From: VXYK01 sp965214565
GTDB taxonomy: Bacteria > Actinomycetota > Acidimicrobiia > Acidimicrobiales > Aldehydirespiratoraceae
Assembly (NCBI GenBank): GCA_965214565.1
Contig: OZ243951.1
Coordinates: forward strand, 2,232,001-2,296,000
Direction of reading: 5' to 3'
DNA length: 64,000 nucleotides
The notes below the pieces were generated by a model. It was given only the letters and a program-made list of their open reading frames with translations. It did no database searches and had not been told where the DNA came from. A program made the position numbers and the translations under genes. The first letter of the stretch is position 1. The number at the start of each line of letters is the position of its first letter. Shown piece by piece: positions 1 through 8,498 of the stretch.

Positions 1-1625
1 GTGTCGTGGCCGATTACGCGGCCGTGCAGCGGCTTCGGTCGCCTCATGCGGTGGCAGCTGACGATGCCGAGGCAGGCCGACAAGCGGTCTGCGCGGGTCT
101 CGATATCGAATTGCCGACTTCGATCGGCTACAAGCATCTGCCTGAACTGGTTGAGTCGGGTGTTCTTGACGAAGCGATCTTGGATCGTGCCGTCAGGCGC
201 TCGTTGACCCAGCGTTTCCAGGTCGGTCTGTTTGATGCACCGACCGTTGACGCCGACGCCGCCTCGAGGGTCTTCACGGTTCCCGAGTCCCTTGATCTGG
301 CTCGCAAGATCACCGATGCGTCCCTTGTCCTGCTCGAGAACGACGGCGTTCTGCCGCTTGAGGCCGGGCAGGGTTCGGTGGCGGTGATCGGCCCTATGGC
401 CAAGACGCTGCGCGGCTTGTTCGCGGCGTACACCCCTGCGGCTGCGGTCGAGTTGGGCCGGGCTATGGAACGCGGTTTTGCAGCAACGATGGCTGGCGTT
501 TCCGACGGCGGAGCTCTCACCGACTCCGACGACGATGAGGCGGGAGCTTCGCCCGATCCGATGCTAGACGCTGTCTCGGTGGTTTTCCACAGCACCGAGT
601 CGATGATCGACGCCGTGGAACTGGATCAGGCGGTCAGCGAGCTTTATCCGAGCATGGTCACGATTAGCGAAGCCGTTGCTGCTCGTGCCCCAGACACTGT
701 CAGCGTCCCGGGATGTGACTGGACGCTGTCCGACAGCGACGGCATCGCCGAAGCGGTTGCCGTGGCTCGCACCTGCGATGTTGTGGTTCTGGCGATCGGG
801 GAGAAGACCGGATGGGTCGGTGACGCCACCGGTGGAGAGGGCCGCGACCGTAAGACCCTCGAGTTGCCCGGTGCACAGTCACAGCTTGCGTGCGAGGTGA
901 TCGCCACGGGTGTTCCCACGGTGGCGGTTGTGGTCAGCGGCCGCCCGCTTGATTTGGCCGGGGACCTCAACGGCGCTGGGGCAATCCTGCAGGCTTGGCA
1001 CCCCGGGCCCGAGGGTCCTGAAGCCATCGCCGCGGCACTGTTCGGTGAGACCAACCCTGGCGGCAAACTGCCGGTGTCTTTTCCGGCGGGGGTGGGTGCA
1101 ACTCCGAGTTATCACGGGCACAAACATGGCAGCGGCACATCGTCGGGTCGCTCCTATGTCGATGGATCAAGCGCTCCCGTGTGGAGTTTCGGGCACGGCC
1201 TCTCCTATACGACCTTTGAAATCAGCGATCTGACGATCTCCGCGGTCGAGGTGCGCGCTACGGACCGGGTGACCATTGGCTGCACGGTCGCCAACACCGG
1301 AGATCGTGCGGGCGACGAAGTTGTTCAGCTCTATGTTCGTGATGTGGTCGGCTCGATCACTCGGCCTGTTCGCCAGCTTGCTGGTGTACACCGCGTGTCG
1401 CTCGGGGTGGGGGAGTCGTGCCTGGTCGAATTCGAGTTCGACACCAGCCAACTCGCTTTTCTTGATAGAGACTTCAATCTGCTCGTCGAAGAAGGCGAGG
1501 TTGAGGTGATGGTCGGTTCGTCGTCACAGGACCTTCCTCTGAGGACCAACTTCAGGTTGGCCGATTCCGCGCACCTGACGCATCGCACGTCTTTCGTGAC
1601 GCCGTCGAAGCAGATCAGCGTCTAA
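1..1625 (+). CDS. Glycoside hydrolase family 3 (beta-glucosidase-like), C-terminal part, cut by window start
   Basis: This is the downstream part of a GH3 exo-glycosidase that removes terminal beta-linked sugars from oligosaccharides or glycosides. The frame is open from base 3. The first visible residues, VVADYAAVQRL, match the GH3 nucleophile motif (usually VVSDY), so the window opens almost exactly at the catalytic Asp and the whole N-terminal TIM barrel lies outside. After it come the barrel/sandwich linker, the alpha/beta sandwich domain (ASLVLLENDGVLPL, VAVIGPMA) and a C-terminal fibronectin-III-like domain (GDEVVQLYVRD). The stop overlaps the convergent dioxygenase gene by 4 bp. Substrate cannot be told. 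Family call is secure; the 5' end is unseen. Confidence 0.9.
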   Translation, partial: VVADYAAVQRLRSPHAVAADDAEAGRQAVCAGLDIELPTSIGYKHLPELVESGVLDEAILDRAVRRSLTQRFQVGLFDAPTVDADAASRVFTVPESLDLARKITDASLVLLENDGVLPLEAGQGSVAVIGPMAKTLRGLFAAYTPAAAVELGRAMERGFAATMAGVSDGGALTDSDDDEAGASPDPMLDAVSVVFHSTESMIDAVELDQAVSELYPSMVTISEAVAARAPDTVSVPGCDWTLSDSDGIAEAVAVARTCDVVVLAIGEKTGWVGDATGGEGRDRKTLELPGAQSQLACEVIATGVPTVAVVVSGRPLDLAGDLNGAGAILQAWHPGPEGPEAIAAALFGETNPGGKLPVSFPAGVGATPSYHGHKHGSGTSSGRSYVDGSSAPVWSFGHGLSYTTFEISDLTISAVEVRATDRVTIGCTVANTGDRAGDEVVQLYVRDVVGSITRPVRQLAGVHRVSLGVGESCLVEFEFDTSQLAFLDRDFNLLVEEGEVEVMVGSSSQDLPLRTNFRLADSAHLTHRTSFVTPSKQISV

Positions 1626-2458
1626 CGGGTCTGGCCTTCGACTCCCACCTGGTCGAGCACTTCAAGGTCGTCGTTGTGGCTGTGGGTGAATCCCAGTTCC
1701 CGTTCAGTCTTGATGGTCGGTTCTGACCGGAAGGCGATGACGTAGGCGCGGCGGAAACCGGCAGTGCGGTTGCCTCCCGAACCGTGCATGACCTGTTCGT
1801 TGTGGACTGTCACGTCGCCGCGGCTGATAGGCACGTTGACCGGCTCGTCAACGTCGAGCAGCACCGTGCCGAGGGCGTGTGACTTGCCGCGATCGCCGTA
1901 TTGTGGTGTGTGGGGCCGCAACTCGGGTTCTTTGTTGGTCGCGGGGACGAAACGCATGCAACCGTTCTCGATGGTGGAGTCGTCGATCGCCAGCCAGAAG
2001 GTGGCGGTGCGTGTGTCGGGTGTATCGGGCCAATACGCCATGTCTTGATGCCAGGCAAATACCGCGTCCTCTTTGAAGGGCTGTTTGGCGAGCAACTGGT
2101 CGTAGTCGATCATCATCTGGTCGCCGTGCAGTTGACGGACCGCGGAGGCGGCGCGGCGTTCGAAGATGTTGTCGCACCATGCGGGGTAATAGCGCCGAGG
2201 CAGCATGACATTAATGATCGAGAAGTCCTCGGGTTTTCGGCCGTGGTCGCCTGCCATGTCGCAGTAGTCCTTGCCGGGAACCTCGATCTCGCGTCTCAGG
2301 AACCGGTCATAGGTCACTTCGAGTCCAGCTACTTCGTCCTCGGTCAACAGACCGCGCAGATGCACATAGCCGAACTCCTCGAAATGGGCCTTCTCTTCAT
2401 CCGAGACCCGGTATGTGTCGCCGCCGATCCGTTCATCCAGTTGAGTTGACGGTGCCAT
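1622..2458 (-). CDS. Phytanoyl-CoA dioxygenase (PhyH) family protein
   Basis: Predicted non-haem Fe(II)/2-oxoglutarate-dependent dioxygenase of about 278 residues. The iron-binding HxD is in AWHQDMAYW (about residue 140) and the distal His in EQVMHGSGGNR (about residue 223); the 2-oxoglutarate-binding Arg is probably the one shortly after it. PhyH proteins hydroxylate very varied small molecules, so the substrate is unknown. I chose the ATG at 2458; a GTG two codons upstream (2464) is equally open and neither has a strong ribosome site. It converges on the GH3 gene and is followed upstream by serC on the same strand, but shows no functional link to it. Confidence 0.85.
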   Translation of the reverse strand: MAPSTQLDERIGGDTYRVSDEEKAHFEEFGYVHLRGLLTEDEVAGLEVTYDRFLRREIEVPGKDYCDMAGDHGRKPEDFSIINVMLPRRYYPAWCDNIFERRAASAVRQLHGDQMMIDYDQLLAKQPFKEDAVFAWHQDMAYWPDTPDTRTATFWLAIDDSTIENGCMRFVPATNKEPELRPHTPQYGDRGKSHALGTVLLDVDEPVNVPISRGDVTVHNEQVMHGSGGNRTAGFRRAYVIAFRSEPTIKTERELGFTHSHNDDLEVLDQVGVEGQTR

Positions 2459-2495
2459 GTTCACAGTCTCGCGTATTTAGTTGATGACAACAACT

Positions 2496-3617
2496 TTATG
2501 ATAGGGCCGAAACGACGTAGTCGAGGCAGGCGGTGAGGGCTTCGATGTCACTGGGGTCGATGGCGGGGAACAGCCCGATTCGGAGCTGGTTGCGGCCCAG
2601 ACTGCGGTATCCGAAAGTGTCGACTATCCCGTTTGCCAACAACACGTCATAGATCGTGTCGGCGCTCACTGCGTCGGAGAAGTCGATGGTCGCAACGACC
2701 TTGCTGCGCTGCTGCAGGTCTTGGACGAACGGACTGGCGAAGTCGCGGCTCTCGGCCCACGAGTACATGATCTCGGCCGACTGTGCACAACGACCGGCGG
2801 ACCAGGTCAGACCGCCGTTCTCGTTGAACCAGTTCACCGTGTGCGCGGTCAGGAACACGGTTGCCAGAGAGGGCGTGTTGTAGGTCTGGTCCTTGCGGGA
2901 GTTGTCGACAGCCAGTTTGAGGTCGAGTGTTGGGGGAATCCAACGGTCGCTTTTGGCTAGGCGTTCGACACGCTCGATTGCCGCCGGCGACATCATGGCG
3001 ATCCACAGACCGCCGTCAGCGGCCATCGCCTTTTGAGGGGCGAAATAGTAGGCGTCGGTGGCAGAACCGGCGAACATCAGACCGCCCGCCGCGGAGGTTG
3101 CGTCGACCAGCATCAGTGCTCCCTCGTCGTCGACCCTGGTCGGATTGAGCATCACCCCGGTCGACGTCTCGTTGTGGGGGTAGCAGTAGGCGTCGACTCC
3201 GTCGACAGCGGCCAGCGGGGGGTGCGTTCCGTAATCGGAGGTCACCACCGACGGGGCGTCCAGATGCGGCGCACTCCCGACACCCCTGGCGAATTTTCCG
3301 CTGAACTCGCCGAAACTCAGATGGTGGCTGCGCTGTTCGATCAGGCTGAACGTGGCGCAGTCCCAGAAACCGGTGGCGCCACCGTTGCCCAGGACGACTT
3401 CATAGCCGTCAGGTGCACGCAACAGCTCGGCGATTCCGTTACGGAGCTCGGCTACCGCCAGGCGCGCCGGCATCCGGCGATGGGAGGTGCCCATGTAGTC
3501 GGTGGCTCGAGCACTGAGAGCTTTGAGCGCTTCTGGGCGGACTTTCGTCGGTCCGCTTCCGAACCGGCCGTCGACTGGGAGGAGGTCGGCGGGAATGATG
3601 ATGTCTGGAATTGTCAC
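2496..3617 (-). CDS. serC: Phosphoserine aminotransferase, actinobacterial type
   Basis: PLP enzyme of 373 residues that converts 3-phosphohydroxypyruvate and glutamate to phosphoserine, the second step of serine synthesis. The opening (GRFGSGPTKVRPEAL, then MGTSHRRMPAR) and the length are those of the actinobacterial SerC branch rather than the 360-residue E. coli type. The PLP lysine is in YYFAPQKAMAADGG. The start is GTG at 3617. The gene is divergent from aspC across about 105 bp that holds an inverted repeat, and serA lies about 3.4 kb away, so two serine-pathway genes are near neighbours though not one operon. Confidence 0.93.
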   Translation of the reverse strand: MTIPDIIIPADLLPVDGRFGSGPTKVRPEALKALSARATDYMGTSHRRMPARLAVAELRNGIAELLRAPDGYEVVLGNGGATGFWDCATFSLIEQRSHHLSFGEFSGKFARGVGSAPHLDAPSVVTSDYGTHPPLAAVDGVDAYCYPHNETSTGVMLNPTRVDDEGALMLVDATSAAGGLMFAGSATDAYYFAPQKAMAADGGLWIAMMSPAAIERVERLAKSDRWIPPTLDLKLAVDNSRKDQTYNTPSLATVFLTAHTVNWFNENGGLTWSAGRCAQSAEIMYSWAESRDFASPFVQDLQQRSKVVATIDFSDAVSADTIYDVLLANGIVDTFGYRSLGRNQLRIGLFPAIDPSDIEALTACLDYVVSALS

Positions 3618-3660
3618 GGGATCAATCTTGACACCAAAATGAAAGCTTTCGGCGCGTATT

Positions 3661-3691
3661 TGTGCGGATCTTCAGACAGTATTTCCGCACA
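3661..3691. promoter_or_regulatory. Inverted repeat in the serC-aspC divergent promoter region
   Basis: TGTGCGGA (3661-3668) and TCCGCACA (3684-3691) form a perfect 8-bp inverted repeat separated by 15 bp, midway between two divergent start codons. Its placement just upstream of the aspC -10 hexamer (TAGCCT, 3710-3715) fits an operator. No regulator is identified. Confidence 0.4.
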
Positions 3692-3722
3692 CACCCAATG
3701 GCATCTCGCTAGCCTCCGCGGT

Positions 3723-4922
3723 ATGTCTACTGACCGCATCTCAACACGGGTGGGGGCCATCGCACCTTCGGCGACTCTCGCTGTCTCCAACAAGGCCAAG
3801 GCGCTGCGAGCCGCAGGTGAGCCAGTCATCGGGTTCGGGGCCGGAGAACCCGATTTCGCCACCCCCCAACACATCGTGGAGGCAGCCATTGAAGCCTGCC
3901 GCAACCCACAGATGCACAAGTACTCCGCTGTTGGCGGACTCCCCGAACTGAAGGAGGCGATCGCCGCCAAGACCCTGCGCGACAGCGGCCTGCAGTGCAC
4001 CGCCGCCGACGTGCTGGTGACCAACGGTGGAAAGCACGCCGTGTACAACGCGTTCGAGGCTCTGTTGAACCCGGGCGACGAGGTGCTGCTGCCGACGCCG
4101 TACTGGACCACCTATCCCGAGCCGATCGCGCTGGCCGGCGGCGTGACCGTACCCGTGTTGACCGAGGCGGCAGACGGTTTCAGGGCCTCGCTGGAGCAGC
4201 TTGAGGCCGCACGCACAGAAAACACCAAGGCACTCGTCTTCGTGTCGCCCTCGAATCCGACGGGCGCGGTGTACCCCCGCGACGAGATTGAGGCGATCGG
4301 GGGTTGGGCGGTCGAGCACGGTCTCTGGGTCATCACCGACGAGATCTACGAACATCTCGTATATGGCGACAACGAACACCATTCGATGCCGGTGGTCGTA
4401 CCCGAACTCCGTGACAAGTGCATTGTTCTCAACGGCGTGGCCAAGACCTACGCCATGACCGGATGGCGGGTCGGCTGGATGATCGGTCGACCCGATGTGA
4501 TCAAAGCCGCGCAGAACCTGCAGTCGCACTGCACCAGCAATGTGGCCAATGTTTGCCAGGCAGCCGCGCTCGCCGCGGTTTCGGGTCCGCTCGATGCAGT
4601 TGAACGGATGCGAGAGGCTTTTGATCGTCGTCGCAAAGCGATGTACCGGTTGCTGAGCGGTATCGACGGTGTCCTGTGCCCCGAACCCCAAGGTGCTTTC
4701 TATGCCTACCCCGACCTAACGGGCGTGCTCGGGCGCAACTATGGCGGGGTAACGCCAATGACCACAATTGAGTTGGCCGAGCTGTTGCTTGAACAGATCA
4801 AGGTGGCGATCGTCCCAGGCGAAGCGTTCGGTGTCGCTGGCGGAGCCCGGCTCTCCTTCGCGCTCGGTGATGATGACCTCGGCGAGGGTGTGGGCCGCAT
4901 CGTCGACTATCTCAACGGTTGA
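3723..4922 (+). CDS. aspC: Aspartate aminotransferase (class I, Ib-type)
   Basis: PLP aminotransferase of 399 residues interconverting aspartate/2-oxoglutarate and oxaloacetate/glutamate. N-terminal ISTRVGAIAPSATLAVSNKAKAL and the GAGEPDFATPQHIVEAA segment are typical of the Ib subgroup. The PLP lysine is in NGVAKTYAMTGWRVGW and the substrate carboxylate-binding Arg in the C-terminal part (GGARLSFAL). The frame stays open far upstream, but that stretch is antisense to serC; the ATG at 3723 follows TAGCCT by 7 nt, as expected for a leaderless start. The peptidase gene begins 4 nt after the stop, suggesting cotranscription. Confidence 0.92.
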   Translation: MSTDRISTRVGAIAPSATLAVSNKAKALRAAGEPVIGFGAGEPDFATPQHIVEAAIEACRNPQMHKYSAVGGLPELKEAIAAKTLRDSGLQCTAADVLVTNGGKHAVYNAFEALLNPGDEVLLPTPYWTTYPEPIALAGGVTVPVLTEAADGFRASLEQLEAARTENTKALVFVSPSNPTGAVYPRDEIEAIGGWAVEHGLWVITDEIYEHLVYGDNEHHSMPVVVPELRDKCIVLNGVAKTYAMTGWRVGWMIGRPDVIKAAQNLQSHCTSNVANVCQAAALAAVSGPLDAVERMREAFDRRRKAMYRLLSGIDGVLCPEPQGAFYAYPDLTGVLGRNYGGVTPMTTIELAELLLEQIKVAIVPGEAFGVAGGARLSFALGDDDLGEGVGRIVDYLNG

Positions 4923-4926
4923 ACCG

Positions 4927-6993
4927 GTGGCTTCCTCCAATACTGAGCGCCGAGTCAGCCCCTACGGAGCCTGGTCGTCGTCGATCAGCGCAGCCGATCT
5001 GGTGGGAGGGGCCGTTCGAGTGTCGGAGGTCCGCGCGGACCCTGTCGATCCCCGATTGATCTGGTGGTCGGAGACCCGGCCCGAACAGGGCGGCCGGACG
5101 GCGGTGATGCGCTACTCGATTCCGCAGGGCGAGACCAGCGAACACACGCCCCCAGATGCCAACGTGCGCACGCTTGTCCACGAGTACGGCGGCGCAGCGT
5201 GGTGGCCTCACGACGGCCGACTGTTCTATGTCGATTTCGCTGACCAGCGCCTCCGTGTGATCAACCGAGCGGGCCGGGTCCGCTTTCTGAGCGATGAACC
5301 GGCGCAGCCTCGAGCCGACCGCTTTGCCGATGGCAGAGTCACGCCCGACGGCCGTTGGTGTGTGGTCGTCCGTGAGTGTCACCGCCCGGGTGGCGAACCG
5401 GTCAACGAGATCGTGGCCGTGCCGACCGACGGCACCGCTGAGATCAACGTCCTGAGCGGCGATGCCGACTTCGTGATGTCGCCCCGCCTGTCGGCCGACG
5501 GCGATTTGCTGGCCTGGATCTCGTGGGATCACCCCAACATGGGTTGGGACTCGACTCGACTGCACATCGCCCGCTTTGCGCAGGGACGCCTCGAAGGTGA
5601 GATCCTCACGGTCGGGGCACAGGACTCGGCGAGCTACTGCGAACCCGACTTTGGTGTCAACGGTCTTCGGGTGTGTTGCGATCATGAAGGTTGGTGGAAC
5701 CTCTACGACGTGGACGTGACGAGCGGGGATCTCTCCCGAGTGGTCGGCGGGCCGTTCGAGATCGCCACACCGCCGTGGGTGTTCGGCATGCAGCGTTGGA
5801 CCTCACGCACCCCCGGCCACAGCGACGAGCAGGTCTTCGCGGTCGCCGGAATGCCGACCGGTGACGAACTGATAGTCGACGGCAGCACGTTGTCTCTGCC
5901 CGACAGCTCTATCAACTCGCTCTCGGCGGGGCCCGGGGCGGTGGTGGCGGTCGGTTCGGGTTACGGCCACGAGACCGAGGTGATCAGCCTGCACACGGAT
6001 CGCAGCGGGCTGCGCCGTGAAGTGATCCGTCCCTCAAGACAACTGCCTTTCGAGAAGGGCTATTTGATCGAACCCGAGTGGATCACCTTTCCAACCGGTT
6101 CTGGCCCAACCGGTTCTGGCCCAACCGGTTCTGGCCCGACGGGTTCTGGCCCAACCGGTTCTGGCCCAACCGGTTCTGGCCCAACCGGTTCTGGGACCCA
6201 GGGCGACGAGGTGGCGCACGGGTTGTTCTACCCGCCGACGAACCCCACCCACGTCGGCCCCGAAGGTGAGCGCCCGCCGCTGATGGTCATGGCCCACGGC
6301 GGCCCGACAGCACAGGCCCGCCGCGAGCTTCAACCGGGCATCCTCTATTGGACTTCGCGGGGAATTGCGGTGGTCGACGTCGACTATCGAGGCTCAACGG
6401 GCTACGGCACAGCCTTTCGCAGAGCGCTCGACGGGCAATGGGGCGTTGCGGACGTGTCCGACTGCGTCGCCGCGGCACAGTATCTGGCTGCGCGGGGCGA
6501 TGTTGACCCCCAACGACTGATGATCCGCGGCGGCAGTGCGGGAGGGTTCACGGTCCTGGCGGCGCTGGCGTTTCATGACGTGTTCTCGGCCGGTGCCAGC
6601 CGCTACGGCATCGCCGACCTCGAAGCCCTGGCGACCGACACCCACAAGTTCGAGTCGCGTTACCTCGACACCCTTGTGGGCGCGTATCCCGAGCAGCGAG
6701 ACGTGTACATCGAGCGTTCCCCGATCAATCATGTCGAGGCGATCGACACGCCGTTGATCGTTCTGCAGGGTGCCGAGGACGTGATCGTGCCGCCCTCACA
6801 GGCGGAGATGATCGTCTCTGCATTGAAGTCCAACGGAGTCAAGGTTGCGTACCTGTTGTTTCCCGACGAACAGCACGGCTTCCGCCAGGCTGACAACATC
6901 GTGGGTGCGTTGGAGGCCGAACTGGCGTTCTTCGGCGAAGTTCTCGGTTTCGAACCGGCTGGTCTCACCACAGCAACGCAGAACGATGCATAG
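4927..6993 (+). CDS. S9 family (prolyl oligopeptidase-type) peptidase
   Basis: Serine peptidase of 688 residues with an N-terminal beta-propeller (about 1-380) and a C-terminal alpha/beta-hydrolase domain. The catalytic triad is visible: Ser in GGSAGGF, Asp in GAEDVIVPPSQ, His in EQHGF. It resembles acylaminoacyl-peptidase/dipeptidyl-aminopeptidase subgroups. No signal peptide is seen, so it is probably cytosolic and acts on short peptides. The start is GTG at 4927, 4 nt after the aspC stop. Between the two domains sits a run of seven PTGSG pentapeptides encoded by a 15-bp tandem repeat, which is not a normal part of the family. Confidence 0.88.
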   Translation: MASSNTERRVSPYGAWSSSISAADLVGGAVRVSEVRADPVDPRLIWWSETRPEQGGRTAVMRYSIPQGETSEHTPPDANVRTLVHEYGGAAWWPHDGRLFYVDFADQRLRVINRAGRVRFLSDEPAQPRADRFADGRVTPDGRWCVVVRECHRPGGEPVNEIVAVPTDGTAEINVLSGDADFVMSPRLSADGDLLAWISWDHPNMGWDSTRLHIARFAQGRLEGEILTVGAQDSASYCEPDFGVNGLRVCCDHEGWWNLYDVDVTSGDLSRVVGGPFEIATPPWVFGMQRWTSRTPGHSDEQVFAVAGMPTGDELIVDGSTLSLPDSSINSLSAGPGAVVAVGSGYGHETEVISLHTDRSGLRREVIRPSRQLPFEKGYLIEPEWITFPTGSGPTGSGPTGSGPTGSGPTGSGPTGSGPTGSGTQGDEVAHGLFYPPTNPTHVGPEGERPPLMVMAHGGPTAQARRELQPGILYWTSRGIAVVDVDYRGSTGYGTAFRRALDGQWGVADVSDCVAAAQYLAARGDVDPQRLMIRGGSAGGFTVLAALAFHDVFSAGASRYGIADLEALATDTHKFESRYLDTLVGAYPEQRDVYIERSPINHVEAIDTPLIVLQGAEDVIVPPSQAEMIVSALKSNGVKVAYLLFPDEQHGFRQADNIVGALEAELAFFGEVLGFEPAGLTTATQNDA
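6091..6195 (+). repeat. 15-bp tandem repeat, 7 copies, coding for (PTGSG)7
   Basis: Seven head-to-tail copies of CCAACCGGTTCTGGC run from 6091 to 6195. Copies 1-3, 5 and 6 are identical; copy 4 has two changes and copy 7 one. The unit length keeps the reading frame and adds a flexible Pro-Thr-Gly-Ser-Gly linker between the propeller and hydrolase domains of the S9 peptidase. Near-identity of the copies points to recent expansion by slippage. Confidence 0.95.
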
Positions 6994-7071
6994 AATCGCT
7001 CGTTGGTTGCCAGACGAAGCGTCGGCGAACCTGGGCCGCAATAGTTTTTCGACAGATCAAAGGTGGATCTT

Positions 7072-8058
7072 GTGAAACGTGTACTGGTGTCCGAAACGAT
7101 TGCCGAGACGGGCCTGGACCTGCTCCGCTCGGCGGGCCACAACGTCGATGTGCAGCTCGGTCTGTCACCGGACGGGTTGCGCGAAGCTGTGGTGGGAGCA
7201 TCGGCCTTGATCGTCCGCTCGGCAACGCAGGTCGACGCGGCCGCGCTGGCGGCTGGTACCGACCTGGTCGTGGTTGGCCGGGCCGGGGTCGGCGTTGACA
7301 ATGTCGATGTTGCCGAAGCCACGAAGCACGGAGTGACAGTTGTCAATGCGCCGCTGTCCAACGTCACCTCGGCCGCGGAACACTCGATGGCACTGCTGTT
7401 GGCACAGGCCCGCAACGTGCCCCAGGCGCATGCGGCAATGCTCCAAGGCCGCTGGGAGCGGTCGCAGTGGCAAGGAGTGGAGCTCGCCGGCAAGACCCTC
7501 GGCGTCGTCGGCCTGGGCCGGATCGGTTCCCTCGTGGCGGAGCGTGCGCTGGCGTTCGGCATGAAGATCGTGGCCCACGACCCCTACATCACCCAGGAAG
7601 CCGCCGACAGGGTCAACGCCGAGCTGATCGGACTCGACGAACTGATCGAACGCTCCGACTTCGTGACGCTGCACCTGCTGAAGACACCGGAGACGGTCGG
7701 ACTCATAGGTGCCGAGCTGCTGGCCAAGGCCAAACCGTCCCTGCGGATCGTCAACGTCTCACGAGGCGGTGTGATCGACGAGGAAGCCCTTGCTGCCGCG
7801 GTTCGCTCCGGCACGATCGCCGGCGCCGCGATCGATGTGTTCGACGTTGAGCCGGCGCTCGACTCGCCGTTGGTCGGCGTGGACGGGATCGTGCTGACTC
7901 CACACCTCGGTGCCAGCACTGCCGAAGCCCAACTCGCCGCCGGGGTCACCATCGCCGAACAGGTCCAACTCGCTCTCGCCGGCGAGGCCGTGCCCTTCGC
8001 GGTGAACCAGCCGAGTACGGTAAACCAGCCGAGCGCGGTTAACCAGACCCCCGCATGA
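7072..8058 (+). CDS. serA: D-3-phosphoglycerate dehydrogenase, short form
   Basis: NAD-dependent dehydrogenase of 328 residues for the first step of serine synthesis. It has the catalytic-domain start (KRVLVSETIAETGLDLL), the Rossmann motif VVGLGRIGSLVAERA, and the second signature ending in NVSRGGVIDEEAL with the catalytic His in TPHLGAST. I chose GTG 7072 because AAAGGTGG sits 5-6 nt upstream; GTG 7063 is also in frame. It ends after the catalytic domain, so it lacks the ASB and ACT domains of the roughly 530-residue actinobacterial SerA and should not be serine-inhibited through ACT. The tail is three 18-bp repeats coding VNQPST/VNQPSA/VNQTPA. Another 2-hydroxyacid dehydrogenase activity cannot be excluded. 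Confidence 0.8.
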   Translation: MKRVLVSETIAETGLDLLRSAGHNVDVQLGLSPDGLREAVVGASALIVRSATQVDAAALAAGTDLVVVGRAGVGVDNVDVAEATKHGVTVVNAPLSNVTSAAEHSMALLLAQARNVPQAHAAMLQGRWERSQWQGVELAGKTLGVVGLGRIGSLVAERALAFGMKIVAHDPYITQEAADRVNAELIGLDELIERSDFVTLHLLKTPETVGLIGAELLAKAKPSLRIVNVSRGGVIDEEALAAAVRSGTIAGAAIDVFDVEPALDSPLVGVDGIVLTPHLGASTAEAQLAAGVTIAEQVQLALAGEAVPFAVNQPSTVNQPSAVNQTPA

Positions 8059-8103
8059 CCCGCCGAGTCTCAGTCGGCGTCGGTATTCGGCCCGGTTGGT
8101 GGG

Positions 8104-8466
8104 TCAGCGCTGAGCTTTGCGGTATCCGTCTGCTTCAGCGTCGGCCTCGTTGGCGTAGCAGCGGTCCGGAACCGTCCGGTCGTAGGAGCCTCCGCCCGGT
8201 ACGTGGAAGATCTTCGAGGAACTCTTCGCTTTGATCGGGTAACCGGGCGGACAGGCACCGTCGACCGGATCAACCCCACCCGACGCGAACTGCACGGGGC
8301 CGCTTCGGGGCGCTGGATCCGCGGCCTCTTCGAGGGGAGGCCAAGTTGCCGAACCGGCACCCTCACGCTGACGGCGACGTGTGATGCCTCGCACGATGCC
8401 TGCGGCGACACCGACGACGGCACCGATTTTCAACAGTCGGGCCATGCGAGCCAATGCAGCGGACAT
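8104..8466 (-). CDS. Small conserved actinobacterial membrane-anchored protein
   Basis: A 120-residue protein of unknown function. Residues 8-28 (ARLLKIGAVVGVAAGIVRGI) form a single hydrophobic helix followed by an Arg-rich stop. The C-terminal half carries a compact motif, CPPGYPIKAK-SSKIFHVPGG-SYDRT-PDRCYANEADAEADGYR, with two Cys; I recall similar tails at the C-terminus of various actinobacterial proteins, where the domain role is undefined. The ATG at 8466 follows TACTCT (complement of 8474-8479) by 7 nt, so the mRNA is probably leaderless. It lies between serA (convergent) and leuD. Confidence 0.6.
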   Translation of the reverse strand: MSAALARMARLLKIGAVVGVAAGIVRGITRRRQREGAGSATWPPLEEAADPAPRSGPVQFASGGVDPVDGACPPGYPIKAKSSSKIFHVPGGGSYDRTVPDRCYANEADAEADGYRKAQR

Positions 8467-8498
8467 GTCTTGGAGAGTATCGGATCCGCTGCAGTGTT

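Noticed and set aside
3033..3722. Upstream extension of the aspC reading frame by 230 codons
   Set aside because: It is antisense to serC, has no aminotransferase similarity, and the ATG at 3723 sits behind a good -10 and opens the conserved protein.
6091..6195. Tandem repeats considered as a CRISPR array
   Set aside because: The 15-bp units are contiguous, with no unique spacers, no cas genes, and lie inside a coding region.
6034..6333. Minus-strand open frame with repeated RTGWA units
   Set aside because: It is the shadow of the 15-bp repeat in the S9 peptidase gene, whose plus-strand frame has full domain and catalytic-residue support.
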